From contig JAKVKP010000024.1 in the NCBI GenBank assembly GCA_022484805.1, forward strand, positions 1 through 37,026: DNA of 37,026 bases, written 5' to 3'. Each line of letters starts with the position of its first letter. Position 1 is the first letter of the stretch. Position numbers and translations under genes: made by a program. This DNA comes from Streptococcaceae bacterium. GTDB taxonomy: Bacteria; Bacillota; Bacilli; Lactobacillales; Streptococcaceae. A model generated the notes under the pieces. It had not been told where the DNA came from, did no database searches, and worked only from the letters and a program-made list of their open reading frames with translations. Positions 16,488 to 24,635 of this stretch are shown piece after piece.

Positions 16488-16516
16488 ATTTTATTTTGTG
16501 CTAAGATTTGTTGCAA
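16488..16516 (-). promoter_or_regulatory. Promoter of the XRE regulator gene
   Basis: On the minus strand TTGCAA (16511-16516), a 17-base spacer and TAAAAT (16488-16493). It lies between the MFS stop and the XRE start and implies a leader of about 100 bases. The leader contains a small GC hairpin (GAGGC/GCCTC, 16408-16421). Confidence 0.6.
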
Positions 16517-16534
16517 CCTTATGAAATCAAGCAA

Positions 16535-17716
16535 TTAAGCAATATTTTTTTGCTTTTTTTCAAACCGTTTAAAGGCAAAAATTAAATAGATACAGGTTAG
16601 TAGTGCAAAGATACCAAGACCACCAAAGGTTAGTGCGAAATTAAATTTTTCAATCAACCAACCAGTGATTGGGAATAGAAACATCAAAAAAAGGCTGAAG
16701 GTCATTGAAGATACACTAAGCATTGTTGCACGAACACTGCTTGGAATTCGATGATTCAGATAATTTGAAAAAACAGGAATAACGAATACCCACAAAGCAT
16801 TACTAAACAGATAAATAATCAAAAAAATAAGCGATAGATTGAAAAAGCTTAAAAGAAATAGGCCGCCACAGCAAATAAAGCCTGCTAACAAAATGACTTT
16901 AAATTTAAATTTATCACCTAAAATGCCCGCAATTCCTGCTGCTGAGACTTGGATAATAAGACTAATTAGCATAATTAGTGCGATTTGATGGCTTGGCAAG
17001 TTTTCAAGCTTTGTTTGATAGAGAAAGTAGTAAAGTGTAATGAGTGCACCAAGGAGCTGAACTGCAAGCATCAATGGAAATAAGCCCTTTTGTTGACGTA
17101 ACTCTCTGATTACCGTTGTCACAATTTGCTGTAAGCTCGAGTTGTCCTGATTTTTTTTCATTTGTGGTTCCTTGACAGCGAAAATCAAGACTAAAGCAAT
17201 TAACATGGCAATAATTTTGATGATATAAGTTATCCACAGTCCCTTGTGGACTAAAAAGCTGGCAATAATCATTCCTGAAGCAAGTGCACTTTCATAAATG
17301 GCGGACATAAATGAATTAACCTTTAAAAAGCGCTTTGCTTGCCCATCTTCTGCCATCGATTCATATAATAAAGCTTCTCTAGTGCCACTTGCTAGATTAT
17401 CGCCAATACCGCGAATAATCATCCCGACTGCGAGTAGAATGAAGATATCTGTAGATACAAAAATTAAGCTATAAATAATGACTGCGCAAATACTAAAGGC
17501 GAGATTGCGTCGATAACTAAAGCGGTCCGCTAAAGCCCCTGATGGCATTTCAAAAAACAATGATGTAGCATTATAAATGCTCTCTAAAAAAGTAATTTCA
17601 ATGATTGATAATCCTTTTTGCTTGAAAAAAATAATCCATAAAATTGTGACACCAAAATAATTTAAAAAATTGTAACCACAGATTAAAGGAATATTTTTTT
17701 GATATGAACGAATCAT
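16535..17716 (-). CDS. MFS transporter, drug-efflux type
   Basis: A 393-residue major facilitator with about twelve membrane helices in two sets of six. The cytoplasmic loop 2-3 holds motif A, here GALADRFSYRRNLAFS at about residues 60-75, with an acidic Asp as in proton-coupled antiporters. The half-repeat copy is seen near AGILGDKFKFKVIL. No signature points to a particular compound; tetracycline/macrolide-type or multidrug efflux is the general expectation. ATG 17716 has a perfect AGGAGG. It is read toward the XRE gene. An extended -10 (TGCTATAAT, minus strand, 17839-17847) is its likely promoter, giving a leader of about 115 bases with a hairpin (GACACT/AGTGTC, 17802-17827). Confidence 0.85.
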   Translation of the reverse strand: MIRSYQKNIPLICGYNFLNYFGVTILWIIFFKQKGLSIIEITFLESIYNATSLFFEMPSGALADRFSYRRNLAFSICAVIIYSLIFVSTDIFILLAVGMIIRGIGDNLASGTREALLYESMAEDGQAKRFLKVNSFMSAIYESALASGMIIASFLVHKGLWITYIIKIIAMLIALVLIFAVKEPQMKKNQDNSSLQQIVTTVIRELRQQKGLFPLMLAVQLLGALITLYYFLYQTKLENLPSHQIALIMLISLIIQVSAAGIAGILGDKFKFKVILLAGFICCGGLFLLSFFNLSLIFLIIYLFSNALWVFVIPVFSNYLNHRIPSSVRATMLSVSSMTFSLFLMFLFPITGWLIEKFNFALTFGGLGIFALLTCIYLIFAFKRFEKKQKNIA

Positions 17717-17863
17717 TATAACCTCCTATATTAAAGCTAAGAATACTTGCAATGAAAATGCATTCGAAGCTAGTGAATTAAAAGCTGAAAATACTTGTTT
17801 TGACACTTATAAAAGTTTAAGAGTGTCAGCACCAGAAAATTATAGCATAATTTATTAAGAAAT

Positions 17864-17879
17864 ATTGGTATACACCAAT
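17864..17879. promoter_or_regulatory. NagR (dre-type) operator in the nagA promoter
   Basis: ATTGGTATACACCAAT fits the TTGGTNTANACCAA pattern known for NagR/YvoA-type GntR repressors of amino-sugar genes. It overlaps the -35 of the nagA promoter, so bound repressor would block RNA polymerase. The regulator gene is not in this window. Confidence 0.75.
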
Positions 17880-17894
17880 TAAACGTGCTATAAT
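17865..17894 (+). promoter_or_regulatory. nagA promoter with extended -10
   Basis: TTGGTA (17865-17870), an 18-base spacer, then TGC-TATAAT with the -10 at 17889-17894. The perfect -10 with TG extension makes up for the poor -35. Transcription would start near 17901, about 34 bases before the ATG. Confidence 0.8.
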
Positions 17895-17934
17895 AAAAGC
17901 AACTGATAATAGAGTTTAAATTAAAGGAGTAGAG

Positions 17935-19083
17935 ATGAAAAAATATATTTATGCCGATAAGTTTTTTTATGCCAATGAAGTGAAGCCAACTGGCTATTTA
18001 GCAATTGTCGATGGTAAATTTGGTGAGTATCAAGTAGAGAAGCCTGACAATGCTGAAATTATTGATTATAAGGGTAAATGGATTGCGCCTGGCTTGGTGG
18101 ATACACATATTCATGGTTTATTAGGTAAGGACGTAATGGATAACCATTATCAAGATGTTACTGAAGTGATGAGTGAAGGCTTGCTTGCTTGTGGTGTGAC
18201 TAGTTTTTTACCAACAACCTTAACTGCACAGGCTGATTTATTAAAATCAGTTTCTAAAGGGATTGGCGAGCATTATCAGGAAGCCAAGGGTGCTAAGATT
18301 CAAGGTATTTATTACGAAGGTCCATTTTTTACTGAAACTTATAAAGGTGCTCAAAATCCAGCATATATGAGTGATCCAAGTATTGAGATTTTTAATGAAT
18401 GGCAAGAAGCGGCTCACGGTTTAATCAAAAAGATTGCTGTTGCACCTGAACGTGATAATGTGACGGAATTTATTTCAAAGGTCACAGCAGAAGGCGTTGT
18501 GGTTGCCTTAGGTCATTCTGATGCAACATACAAGCAAGCAGAACGAGCTGTAGATGCAGGCGCAACTGTCTGGGTACATGCTTATAATGGTATGCGAGGT
18601 TTGAACCATCGTGAACCAGGTATGGTTGGTGCAACAATGCACCTAAAGGAAACCTATGCTGAGCTAATCTGTGATGGTCATCATGTCCATCCTGTTGCTG
18701 CCGAGGTATTAATGGCGGCTAAGGATCGGCATCATATTGCCTTAATTACGGATTGCATGCGCGCAGGTGCAATGCCTGATGGACAATATACATTGGGTGA
18801 ATTTCCAGTCACGGTCAAAGATGGGCAAGCTAAGCTTGAAAATGGTTCTTTGGCTGGTAGCATTGCTGAGCTGAAAAACTGTGTTAAAAATGTGGTGGAT
18901 TGGAATATTGCGACTGCCGAAGAGGCGATTAGAATGGGAAGCCTGATTCCAGCAATCAGCTGCCAAATTGATGATGTCTGTGGTCAAATTAAAGCGCAGC
19001 GTGATGCTGATTTTATTGTTCTAGATACGAATATGAATTTAGAGGCGACCTATTTGAATGGTGTGAAGCGTTACGAAGCATAG
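17935..19083 (+). CDS. nagA: N-acetylglucosamine-6-phosphate deacetylase
   Basis: A 382-residue amidohydrolase that removes acetate from GlcNAc-6-phosphate to give glucosamine-6-phosphate for cell-wall recycling or glycolysis. The metal-binding start of the TIM barrel, VDTHIHGLLGKDVMD, lies at about 54-69. YEGPFF carries the conserved Glu, GHSDAT and AYNGMRGLNHREPG follow, and ICDGHHVHP and LITDCMRAG contain substrate contacts and the catalytic Asp. ATG 17935 follows AAAGGAG. It is a single gene with a NagR-type operator in its promoter and a strong terminator behind, so it should be induced by amino sugars. Confidence 0.95.
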   Translation: MKKYIYADKFFYANEVKPTGYLAIVDGKFGEYQVEKPDNAEIIDYKGKWIAPGLVDTHIHGLLGKDVMDNHYQDVTEVMSEGLLACGVTSFLPTTLTAQADLLKSVSKGIGEHYQEAKGAKIQGIYYEGPFFTETYKGAQNPAYMSDPSIEIFNEWQEAAHGLIKKIAVAPERDNVTEFISKVTAEGVVVALGHSDATYKQAERAVDAGATVWVHAYNGMRGLNHREPGMVGATMHLKETYAELICDGHHVHPVAAEVLMAAKDRHHIALITDCMRAGAMPDGQYTLGEFPVTVKDGQAKLENGSLAGSIAELKNCVKNVVDWNIATAEEAIRMGSLIPAISCQIDDVCGQIKAQRDADFIVLDTNMNLEATYLNGVKRYEA

Positions 19084-19087
19084 TAAT

Positions 19088-19129
19088 AAAAAAACTTTTA
19101 AAAGTCATTTGACTTTTAAAAGTTTTTTT
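19088..19129. terminator. Bidirectional terminator between nagA and the HAD gene
   Basis: AAAAAAACTTTTAAAAGTC (19088-19106) and its exact complement (19111-19129) form a 19-pair stem with a 4-base loop. A and T runs serve both converging transcripts. Confidence 0.92.
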
Positions 19130-19133
19130 ATCA

Positions 19134-19772
19134 TTAAATTAAACTAAAAATTTCGTCAGTAGAATCAATTAGTTGATCTGCAGCGCTTTGATCTAAATCA
19201 TAAAGAGAATCTCTAATCGCGAAAACAGTCATACCTGCGTCTTTTCCTGCGGTGATTCCTTTTTCGCTATCCTCTATTACCAAACAGTCTCGAGGTGCTA
19301 CCTGTAAAAGTTCCGCAGCTTTAAGATAAATTTCTGGATTCGGTTTTGATTCTTTAAAATCATCGCCGCTAAGCTTGTATTTAAAGTATTGACTGAGCTG
19401 ATTAACGCTGAGACAACGTTCAATATCTGCAATGGAGGAGCTTGAAGCCAAAGCAAGTGGATGGCTTTGATTCAATTTTTGTAGTGTACTTGGGATTGCT
19501 TTGAAAAGTAATTCTTGGTATGGTAAAGGATGCTGCTGTTTATATTCTAGATATTCCTTCGAAATTTTTTCAATATCATAGCTATGATATTTGTCGCCAA
19601 GAACTGCTTGCCAGGTATTTTTCATATTGCCACCGATAAAAAATTTGGGCGGTAGATGGTCAATGCTCAGCTGATAAAAATCTCTTAAAAAATTCTCTCG
19701 ACGCTGGTAGTAAAATTTTTCTGTATCGACAATGACACCGTCCATATCAAAAATAATGGCTTTATAAGTCAT
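19134..19772 (-). CDS. HAD-superfamily phosphatase / beta-phosphoglucomutase-like hydrolase
   Basis: A 212-residue HAD subfamily I protein. Motif I DMDGVIVDTE at 9-18 holds the nucleophile and the general acid/base Asp. A helical cap follows at about 20-85. Motif II is ASSSS, motif III Lys lies in ESKPNPEIY, and motif IV is VIEDSEKGI. The KPxPEIYLKAAELL context is typical of beta-phosphoglucomutase-like and sugar-phosphate phosphatases; the exact substrate is open. ATG 19772 has AAGGAT upstream. It converges on nagA and shares its terminator; a functional link to amino-sugar metabolism is possible but not shown. Confidence 0.88.
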   Translation of the reverse strand: MTYKAIIFDMDGVIVDTEKFYYQRRENFLRDFYQLSIDHLPPKFFIGGNMKNTWQAVLGDKYHSYDIEKISKEYLEYKQQHPLPYQELLFKAIPSTLQKLNQSHPLALASSSSIADIERCLSVNQLSQYFKYKLSGDDFKESKPNPEIYLKAAELLQVAPRDCLVIEDSEKGITAGKDAGMTVFAIRDSLYDLDQSAADQLIDSTDEIFSLI

Positions 19773-20330
19773 AAATTATCCTTCTCTATACGTATTATCG
19801 TTTTTTATTAACTACCATTTTAACATAAATTATAATTTAACTAAAATGTATAAATATTTATTTGGCCTTTGATTTAAAGCTAATTTGTAAGCGATTAAAT
19901 TGACATTAACAATGAAATTAGTGTAGATTTAATATAGCTTAGTGCCGAGCGATATTTAATTATAGTGATAATTTTCAATGTTTTTATTTGCGTCGAATTA
20001 TTTAAAAAGACGTATTATTTGCTCTAAATAGCAAAATCCAATTTAAATTTGTATCTTAATTATCCCCTCTCTTGTTTGAAATAATAAGGTAGGATTTTTT
20101 GCTTTATTTGTTATTTTATAATTGTTAAATATTTTATGAAATGATAGTTTTTTTCTATCACGTATATAACTAATTCCTATTATTAATAATTGTTTGTAGA
20201 TGTTAAACTTTAATTCAAGTTCTAACTTTAAATTAAATTGCTTAGTTGATTTTTATATCGACTTTGTTATTTCATTTTAAAAAGACTTAATGGCAATCGT
20301 TGGATAAATTATTTTATGAGGAGTGTTTGG
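19773..20330 (+). promoter_or_regulatory. Long AT-rich region before the peptide transporter operon
   Basis: 558 bases without a gene, very AT-rich. A promoter-like TTGACA (19900-19905), 18-base spacer, TAGATT (19924-19929) would give a 5' leader of about 395 bases for oppA. Within that leader AGCAAAATCC (20030-20039) can pair with GGATTTTTTGCT (20092-20103), ending in a T-rich stretch like a terminator. Nothing matches a riboswitch class I know. A full CodY box was sought and not found. Confidence 0.35.
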
Positions 20331-21899
20331 ATGAAAAGATTAAAGTATGGGTTTGCAGCCCTTTTATTTGCGATAGTAGGTTTATTTTTGGTAGCTTGTT
20401 CGAATGATAGTTCGTCAAGCGATTCAGATTCGAATAAGGATGATTCATCATTTACTTATGCGATTAGTGGAGATCCAGCATCAACTAATCCAATTAATGC
20501 AAGTGATCGTTGGGGGCTAACAGTAAGTAACATTATATATTCGCCACTTGTTGCAATTGAGACAGATGGAACTCATAAAAATGTGTTAGCAGAGTCGGTT
20601 GAACCGGCGGATGATGGTTTATCGGTTACCGTAAAACTAAAGCAGGATGTTAAGTGGTCAGATGGGGAAGCATTTACCGCGGACGATGTTGTTTTTACTT
20701 ATACACAGAAAGCTAAGAAAGAGAATGGTAATGCCGATCAATTATGGATTGGTGATAAAGCAATTACCACAGAAAAAGTGGACGAATATACCGTGAAATT
20801 TAACTTGCCAGAGGCGAGTGCAGCAGCGATTAATAATATTGCAACTGAGACTTTTATTATTCCAGAGCATGTTTATAAAGATGTTTCTGATTTTTCTGTC
20901 AGTGAATTACCAGTTGATCCAGTGGGGACAGGACCTTATAAATTAAAAGAGTATAAAACTGGTGAGTATTTAACGTTTGAAGCAAACGAAAATTATTTTG
21001 ATGGTGTACCTTCAATCAAAAATTTGACCTTACGAATTATTGAAAGTACGGACACTGCTAAAGTTGCTTTGCAAAAAGGCGAAGTAGATGCCGCAGTTGT
21101 ATTGCCTAGTGATATTTCAGACTTAGACGATAGCGATGTAACTGTCTATCCTTATTCTGAAAATCGAGTTGGTTACTTAGGCTTAAATACCAAATCTGAA
21201 GCATTAACTGATGTTAAAGTACGCCAAGCGATTCTGTACGTTTTAGATAAATCTGAGTTAAATCAGGCAGCTTATTTAAGTGATGAATATTATAGTACAC
21301 CATACTCATTCTTACCGCCAAGCAATCCTTTTGCGACTGAAGATGTTGAAAAATATGAAACAAGTGTTGAAAAGAGTAAAGCATTACTTTCAGAGGCAGG
21401 TGTTTCTGATTTGAAATTAAATATTGCTTTTAATTCAACAGATCCAGCGCAGACAGTTCAAGCAACACTTATTCAACAGCAGCTTCAAAAGGTTGGGATA
21501 ACAGTAACTTTAGAAGGTGGCGATGGTACGGCAATCTTTTCAGAATTAAAAACGCCAGGTTCAACTAAGTATAATTTGTTCTTAGGTGGCTACATTATGG
21601 GGAATGATCCTGATTTATATGGTTCTTTGTTTAGAACTGATGGCAGTGCCAATTATTTCCAAACAGATAATGCTGAAACAGATCAATTATTTGATGAAGG
21701 TGCAATTGAACTTGACGAAACGAAGCGTGAAGCGATTTATGATGAGCTTCAAAAGGCAATCGCAGAAGATGCTAGAATCTATCCAATTGTAGATAATAAA
21801 AAAATCTTAGCTGTCAATAATCGAATTGCCAATGTTAAGGATGCTAATTTGGTACCAATTTATACATTTGAAGATATTTCTAAATTGACAATTAAGTAG
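20331..21899 (+). CDS. Oligopeptide/dipeptide ABC transporter substrate-binding lipoprotein
   Basis: A 522-residue family-5 extracellular solute-binding protein (OppA/DppA/NikA type). The signal peptide ends in LFLVAC, giving a lipidated Cys near residue 24, then a Ser/Asp linker. Family marks: ISGDPASTNPIN at the mature N-terminus, LKQDVKWSDGEAFTADDVVFTY, VGTGPYKLKEYKTGEYLTFEANENYF and VRQAILYVLDKSEL. It catches peptides (or another small solute) at the cell surface for the permeases encoded downstream. ATG 20331 has GAGGAG upstream; the ATG at 20316 lies before that RBS. First gene of the operon; a stem-loop separates it from the permease genes. Confidence 0.9.
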   Translation: MKRLKYGFAALLFAIVGLFLVACSNDSSSSDSDSNKDDSSFTYAISGDPASTNPINASDRWGLTVSNIIYSPLVAIETDGTHKNVLAESVEPADDGLSVTVKLKQDVKWSDGEAFTADDVVFTYTQKAKKENGNADQLWIGDKAITTEKVDEYTVKFNLPEASAAAINNIATETFIIPEHVYKDVSDFSVSELPVDPVGTGPYKLKEYKTGEYLTFEANENYFDGVPSIKNLTLRIIESTDTAKVALQKGEVDAAVVLPSDISDLDDSDVTVYPYSENRVGYLGLNTKSEALTDVKVRQAILYVLDKSELNQAAYLSDEYYSTPYSFLPPSNPFATEDVEKYETSVEKSKALLSEAGVSDLKLNIAFNSTDPAQTVQATLIQQQLQKVGITVTLEGGDGTAIFSELKTPGSTKYNLFLGGYIMGNDPDLYGSLFRTDGSANYFQTDNAETDQLFDEGAIELDETKREAIYDELQKAIAEDARIYPIVDNKKILAVNNRIANVKDANLVPIYTFEDISKLTIK

Positions 21900-21900
21900 A

Positions 21901-21939
21901 AAATAAGCTGTGATGAGAAACATAGTCACAGCTTTATTT
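21901..21939 (+). other. Intercistronic stem-loop after the peptide-binding protein gene
   Basis: AAATAAGCTGTGA (21901-21913) pairs with TCACAGC-TTTATTT (21926-21939) with one bulge. It begins right after the stop codon and the run after it is only moderately T-rich, so it looks like a leaky terminator or an mRNA-stabilising hairpin that favours binding protein over permease. Confidence 0.7.
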
Positions 21940-21960
21940 ATATGAAAGGAAGAATAAATA

Positions 21961-22920
21961 TTGGCTAGTTATATACTGAAACGTGTTTTACAAGCAATTC
22001 CATTATTATTACTTATATCATTTATTGTATTTTCACTAATACACCTTGCGCCATATGATGTAATTGACTCAATTACGACACCAAATATGTCTAGTGAACA
22101 AGTTGAATTACTCAGAGCGCGTTATGGTTTGAATGATCCTTTTTTTGTTCAATATTTTAAATGGTTAAGTCAAATTCTTCACGGAGATTTTGGCTATTCG
22201 TTAGTCAATCAAAGGAGTATCACCTCGGAGCTGCTTGTTAAAATACCGAATACAATTCGTTTAGTGTTACCGGCTTATATCACTGCTCTTCTTTTGGCGA
22301 TTATTTTAGGTTTAGTTGCTGCGGCAAATAAGGGGAAGTTATTAGATCGATTAGTGGATGGCATTGCTTCAATCGGAATTGCAGTTCCAACTTTTTGGTT
22401 CGCAATGATTTTGATTTATTATTTTGGTTATCGTTTAAATCTATTTCCAATTATTGGCATGCATACGGTTGGCAAGGAAAATGATTTTAACGATTTTATA
22501 GCACATTTTATTTTGCCATATATCACACTAACAGTTGCTTTTTTCCCAGAATTAACAAGATATATTCGAGCATCAGCAAATGAACAAATTACTGAAGATT
22601 ATGTGTCTGTTCAAACGGCTTTTCAAGCCAGCAGATGGCAAATTTTTAGCCGACATATTAGTCGAAATATTCTAATACCAATTGTAACTCAAATTGGATT
22701 GGCACTACCGATGCTTGTAACAGGTGCGATTATTACTGAATCAATTTTTGGTTGGCCGGGAGTTGGTCCTTATTTAATGAGTGCAACAAAGAGCCTAGAT
22801 TACCCTGTAATTATGGCATTACTACTTTTGTCTGCAACATTGGTAATTTTCGGGAATTTATTATCAGATATCTTGTACTCCGTCGTTGATCCAAGAATAA
22901 GACGAGGAGGGCATAAGTAA
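21961..22920 (+). CDS. Peptide ABC transporter permease, OppB/DppB type
   Basis: A 319-residue permease with about six membrane segments. The N-terminus ILKRVLQAIPLLLLISFIVF and the segment LRARYGLNDPFFVQYFKWL...GDFGYS are hallmarks of the OppB/DppB side. The EAA loop lies near residues 215-235 (EQITEDYVSVQTAFQASRWQ). The C-terminus has ITESIFGWPGVGPYL...DYPVIMA and ends VVDPRIR. Translation starts at TTG 21961; AAGGA stands 10-11 bases before, and no in-frame ATG fits. The rare start may keep expression low. It overlaps the next gene by one base. Confidence 0.92.
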   Translation: MASYILKRVLQAIPLLLLISFIVFSLIHLAPYDVIDSITTPNMSSEQVELLRARYGLNDPFFVQYFKWLSQILHGDFGYSLVNQRSITSELLVKIPNTIRLVLPAYITALLLAIILGLVAAANKGKLLDRLVDGIASIGIAVPTFWFAMILIYYFGYRLNLFPIIGMHTVGKENDFNDFIAHFILPYITLTVAFFPELTRYIRASANEQITEDYVSVQTAFQASRWQIFSRHISRNILIPIVTQIGLALPMLVTGAIITESIFGWPGVGPYLMSATKSLDYPVIMALLLLSATLVIFGNLLSDILYSVVDPRIRRGGHK

Positions 22921-23753
22921 TGAAAAATATAAGTCGAATTAAAAATACAATTTTATCGTCACCCATTTTTTTATTTTCAGTTATTTTTTTAATGATACTA
23001 TTTATTTTGACCATAATTGCTCCATTAATCCCTATTGATCCGAATGCAACCAATGTTAGTAATATGTCTCAACCACCAAGCTGGCAGCATTTATTTGGAA
23101 CAGATGAAATCGGCAGAGATTATTTTATTCGAGTACTATACGGTGGTCGTGTTTCTTTATTGGTGGGTATTTTGGCCATGATTACATCAACAATCATCGG
23201 TACTCTTGTCGGCTTAATCGCTGGTTATTTTGGTGGAGTTATTGATAATATATTGATGCGTTTAGTTGATGTTTTGTCTTCTATTCCATGGTTAGTTTTA
23301 GTGATTGTACTAAGTGTCTTTTTAAAACCGGGCTTAATGACAATCGTTATTGTAATTGGAGGCTTCTCTTGGATGAGAATCGCACGTTTGATTCGTGCTG
23401 AGACACTTTCTGCCAAGGAGAGAGAGTATGTTGTCTATTCACAATTTTTGGGAGAAAGTTGGATCAACATTATCGCAAAGCATATTTTACCATCAGCGCT
23501 ACCAACACTGATTGTTGCGGCATCTTCAAGTATTTCTAGTGCAATAATGACTGAATCGGCGCTAAGCTTTTTGGGTATGGGCATCCAACAGCCGATGGCC
23601 TCGTGGGGTAGTCTTTTGCAAAATGCACAAAGTAGTCTGCAAAGAGCGCCTTATATGGCAATTTTGCCAGGATTGTTTGTCGTGCTAACAATTTACTCTT
23701 TCAATAACATAGGTGATATGATTAAATCAATAATCCAGAGAGAGGAGGCGTAA
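22920..23753 (+). CDS. Peptide ABC transporter permease, OppC/DppC type
   Basis: A 277-residue permease with the OppC landmarks: an N-terminal membrane helix, then the short extracellular WQHLFGTDEIGRDYFIRVLYGGRVSLLVG block at about 58-86. The EAA loop is LSAKEREYVVYSQFLGESW near 162-180, and the C-terminal ESALSFLGMGIQQPMASWG is present. It pairs with the OppB-type protein to form the membrane channel. ATG 22920 overlaps the previous stop (TAATG) and has AGGAGGG upstream. Confidence 0.93.
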   Translation: MKNISRIKNTILSSPIFLFSVIFLMILFILTIIAPLIPIDPNATNVSNMSQPPSWQHLFGTDEIGRDYFIRVLYGGRVSLLVGILAMITSTIIGTLVGLIAGYFGGVIDNILMRLVDVLSSIPWLVLVIVLSVFLKPGLMTIVIVIGGFSWMRIARLIRAETLSAKEREYVVYSQFLGESWINIIAKHILPSALPTLIVAASSSISSAIMTESALSFLGMGIQQPMASWGSLLQNAQSSLQRAPYMAILPGLFVVLTIYSFNNIGDMIKSIIQREEA

Positions 23754-23759
23754 TGGACA

Positions 23760-24635
23760 ATGGCTAATAACATTATTGAGGTACGTGATTTAAGTGTGAA
23801 TTATCATCATCGAAAGGTTAACTATCCTCTTGTTAAGCATATAGATTTTACAATTCCTAAAGGCTGCATTATGGGAATTGTTGGGGAATCTGGTAGCGGT
23901 AAAAGTATCGCGATGAAAAGTGTTATGAATATCTTGCCTGAACGTCTAGAGGCTGATTTTAAAAGCTGCAAATTTGATGGGAACGCAGTGCATCAAGGAG
24001 AAAAATTACCAATCTCGATGATTTTTCAAGATCCAATGACTGCGCTTGATCCTGTTAGAACTATTGGTTATCATTTGATTGAGGTGATTCAACGTTTTCA
24101 AGGTATAACAGGAAAAGAAGCCAAGCAGTTGGCCTTAAGTGAATTAGAAAAGGTTGGTATTTCTAATCCTAAGGCACGTTTCAGACAATTCCCGCACGAG
24201 CTTTCGGGCGGTATGCGTCAAAGAATTTTAATTGCCATGGCGTTGCTTGCAAAACCATCACTATTAATTGCCGATGAGCCAACAACCGCACTAGATGTAA
24301 CGATTCAGGCTCAAATTTTAAAACTGATTCTTTCTTTAAAGAGAGAAGAAGATTTATCTGTTATTTTAGTAACACATGACTTTGGCGTTGTTGCGGGGAT
24401 GTGTGACTTTATTCAAGTGATGTATCAAGGGCGAATTGTAGAAACAGGCTCAGCAGAGGAAATTTTTTATGAACCTGCGCATGCATACACCAAGCAGTTA
24501 TTAGCTGCGGCCAAACTCGGTGATAATAATCAAGCACAGGCAGTGTTTGACTATCAACAAAATTTACCAGATGAACTTGTCTTATGTCAGCTTTCACCGA
24601 CCCATAGTGTTTGGCTAGAAAAGGGGGATGATTAA
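23760..24635 (+). CDS. Peptide ABC transporter ATP-binding protein, OppD/DppD type
   Basis: A 291-residue ATPase. Walker A GESGSGKS is at about 41-48, then SMIFQDPMTALDPV, signature ELSGGMRQR, Walker B LLIADEPTTALDVT and VTHDFGVVAGM. The EIFYEPAHAYTKQLLAA tail is typical. It is shorter than most OppD proteins (about 330-350), lacking most of the C-terminal iron-sulphur-like Cys motif region. ATG 23760 is 11 bases from AGGAGG, a slightly long spacing. It works as a heterodimer with the next gene's product. Confidence 0.92.
   Translation: MANNIIEVRDLSVNYHHRKVNYPLVKHIDFTIPKGCIMGIVGESGSGKSIAMKSVMNILPERLEADFKSCKFDGNAVHQGEKLPISMIFQDPMTALDPVRTIGYHLIEVIQRFQGITGKEAKQLALSELEKVGISNPKARFRQFPHELSGGMRQRILIAMALLAKPSLLIADEPTTALDVTIQAQILKLILSLKREEDLSVILVTHDFGVVAGMCDFIQVMYQGRIVETGSAEEIFYEPAHAYTKQLLAAAKLGDNNQAQAVFDYQQNLPDELVLCQLSPTHSVWLEKGDD

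Noticed and set aside
17717-17790. Eight-codon leader peptide (MHFHCKYS) before the MFS gene, possible drug-induced attenuator
   Set aside because: No ribosome binding site and no clear alternative hairpins sequestering the MFS start.
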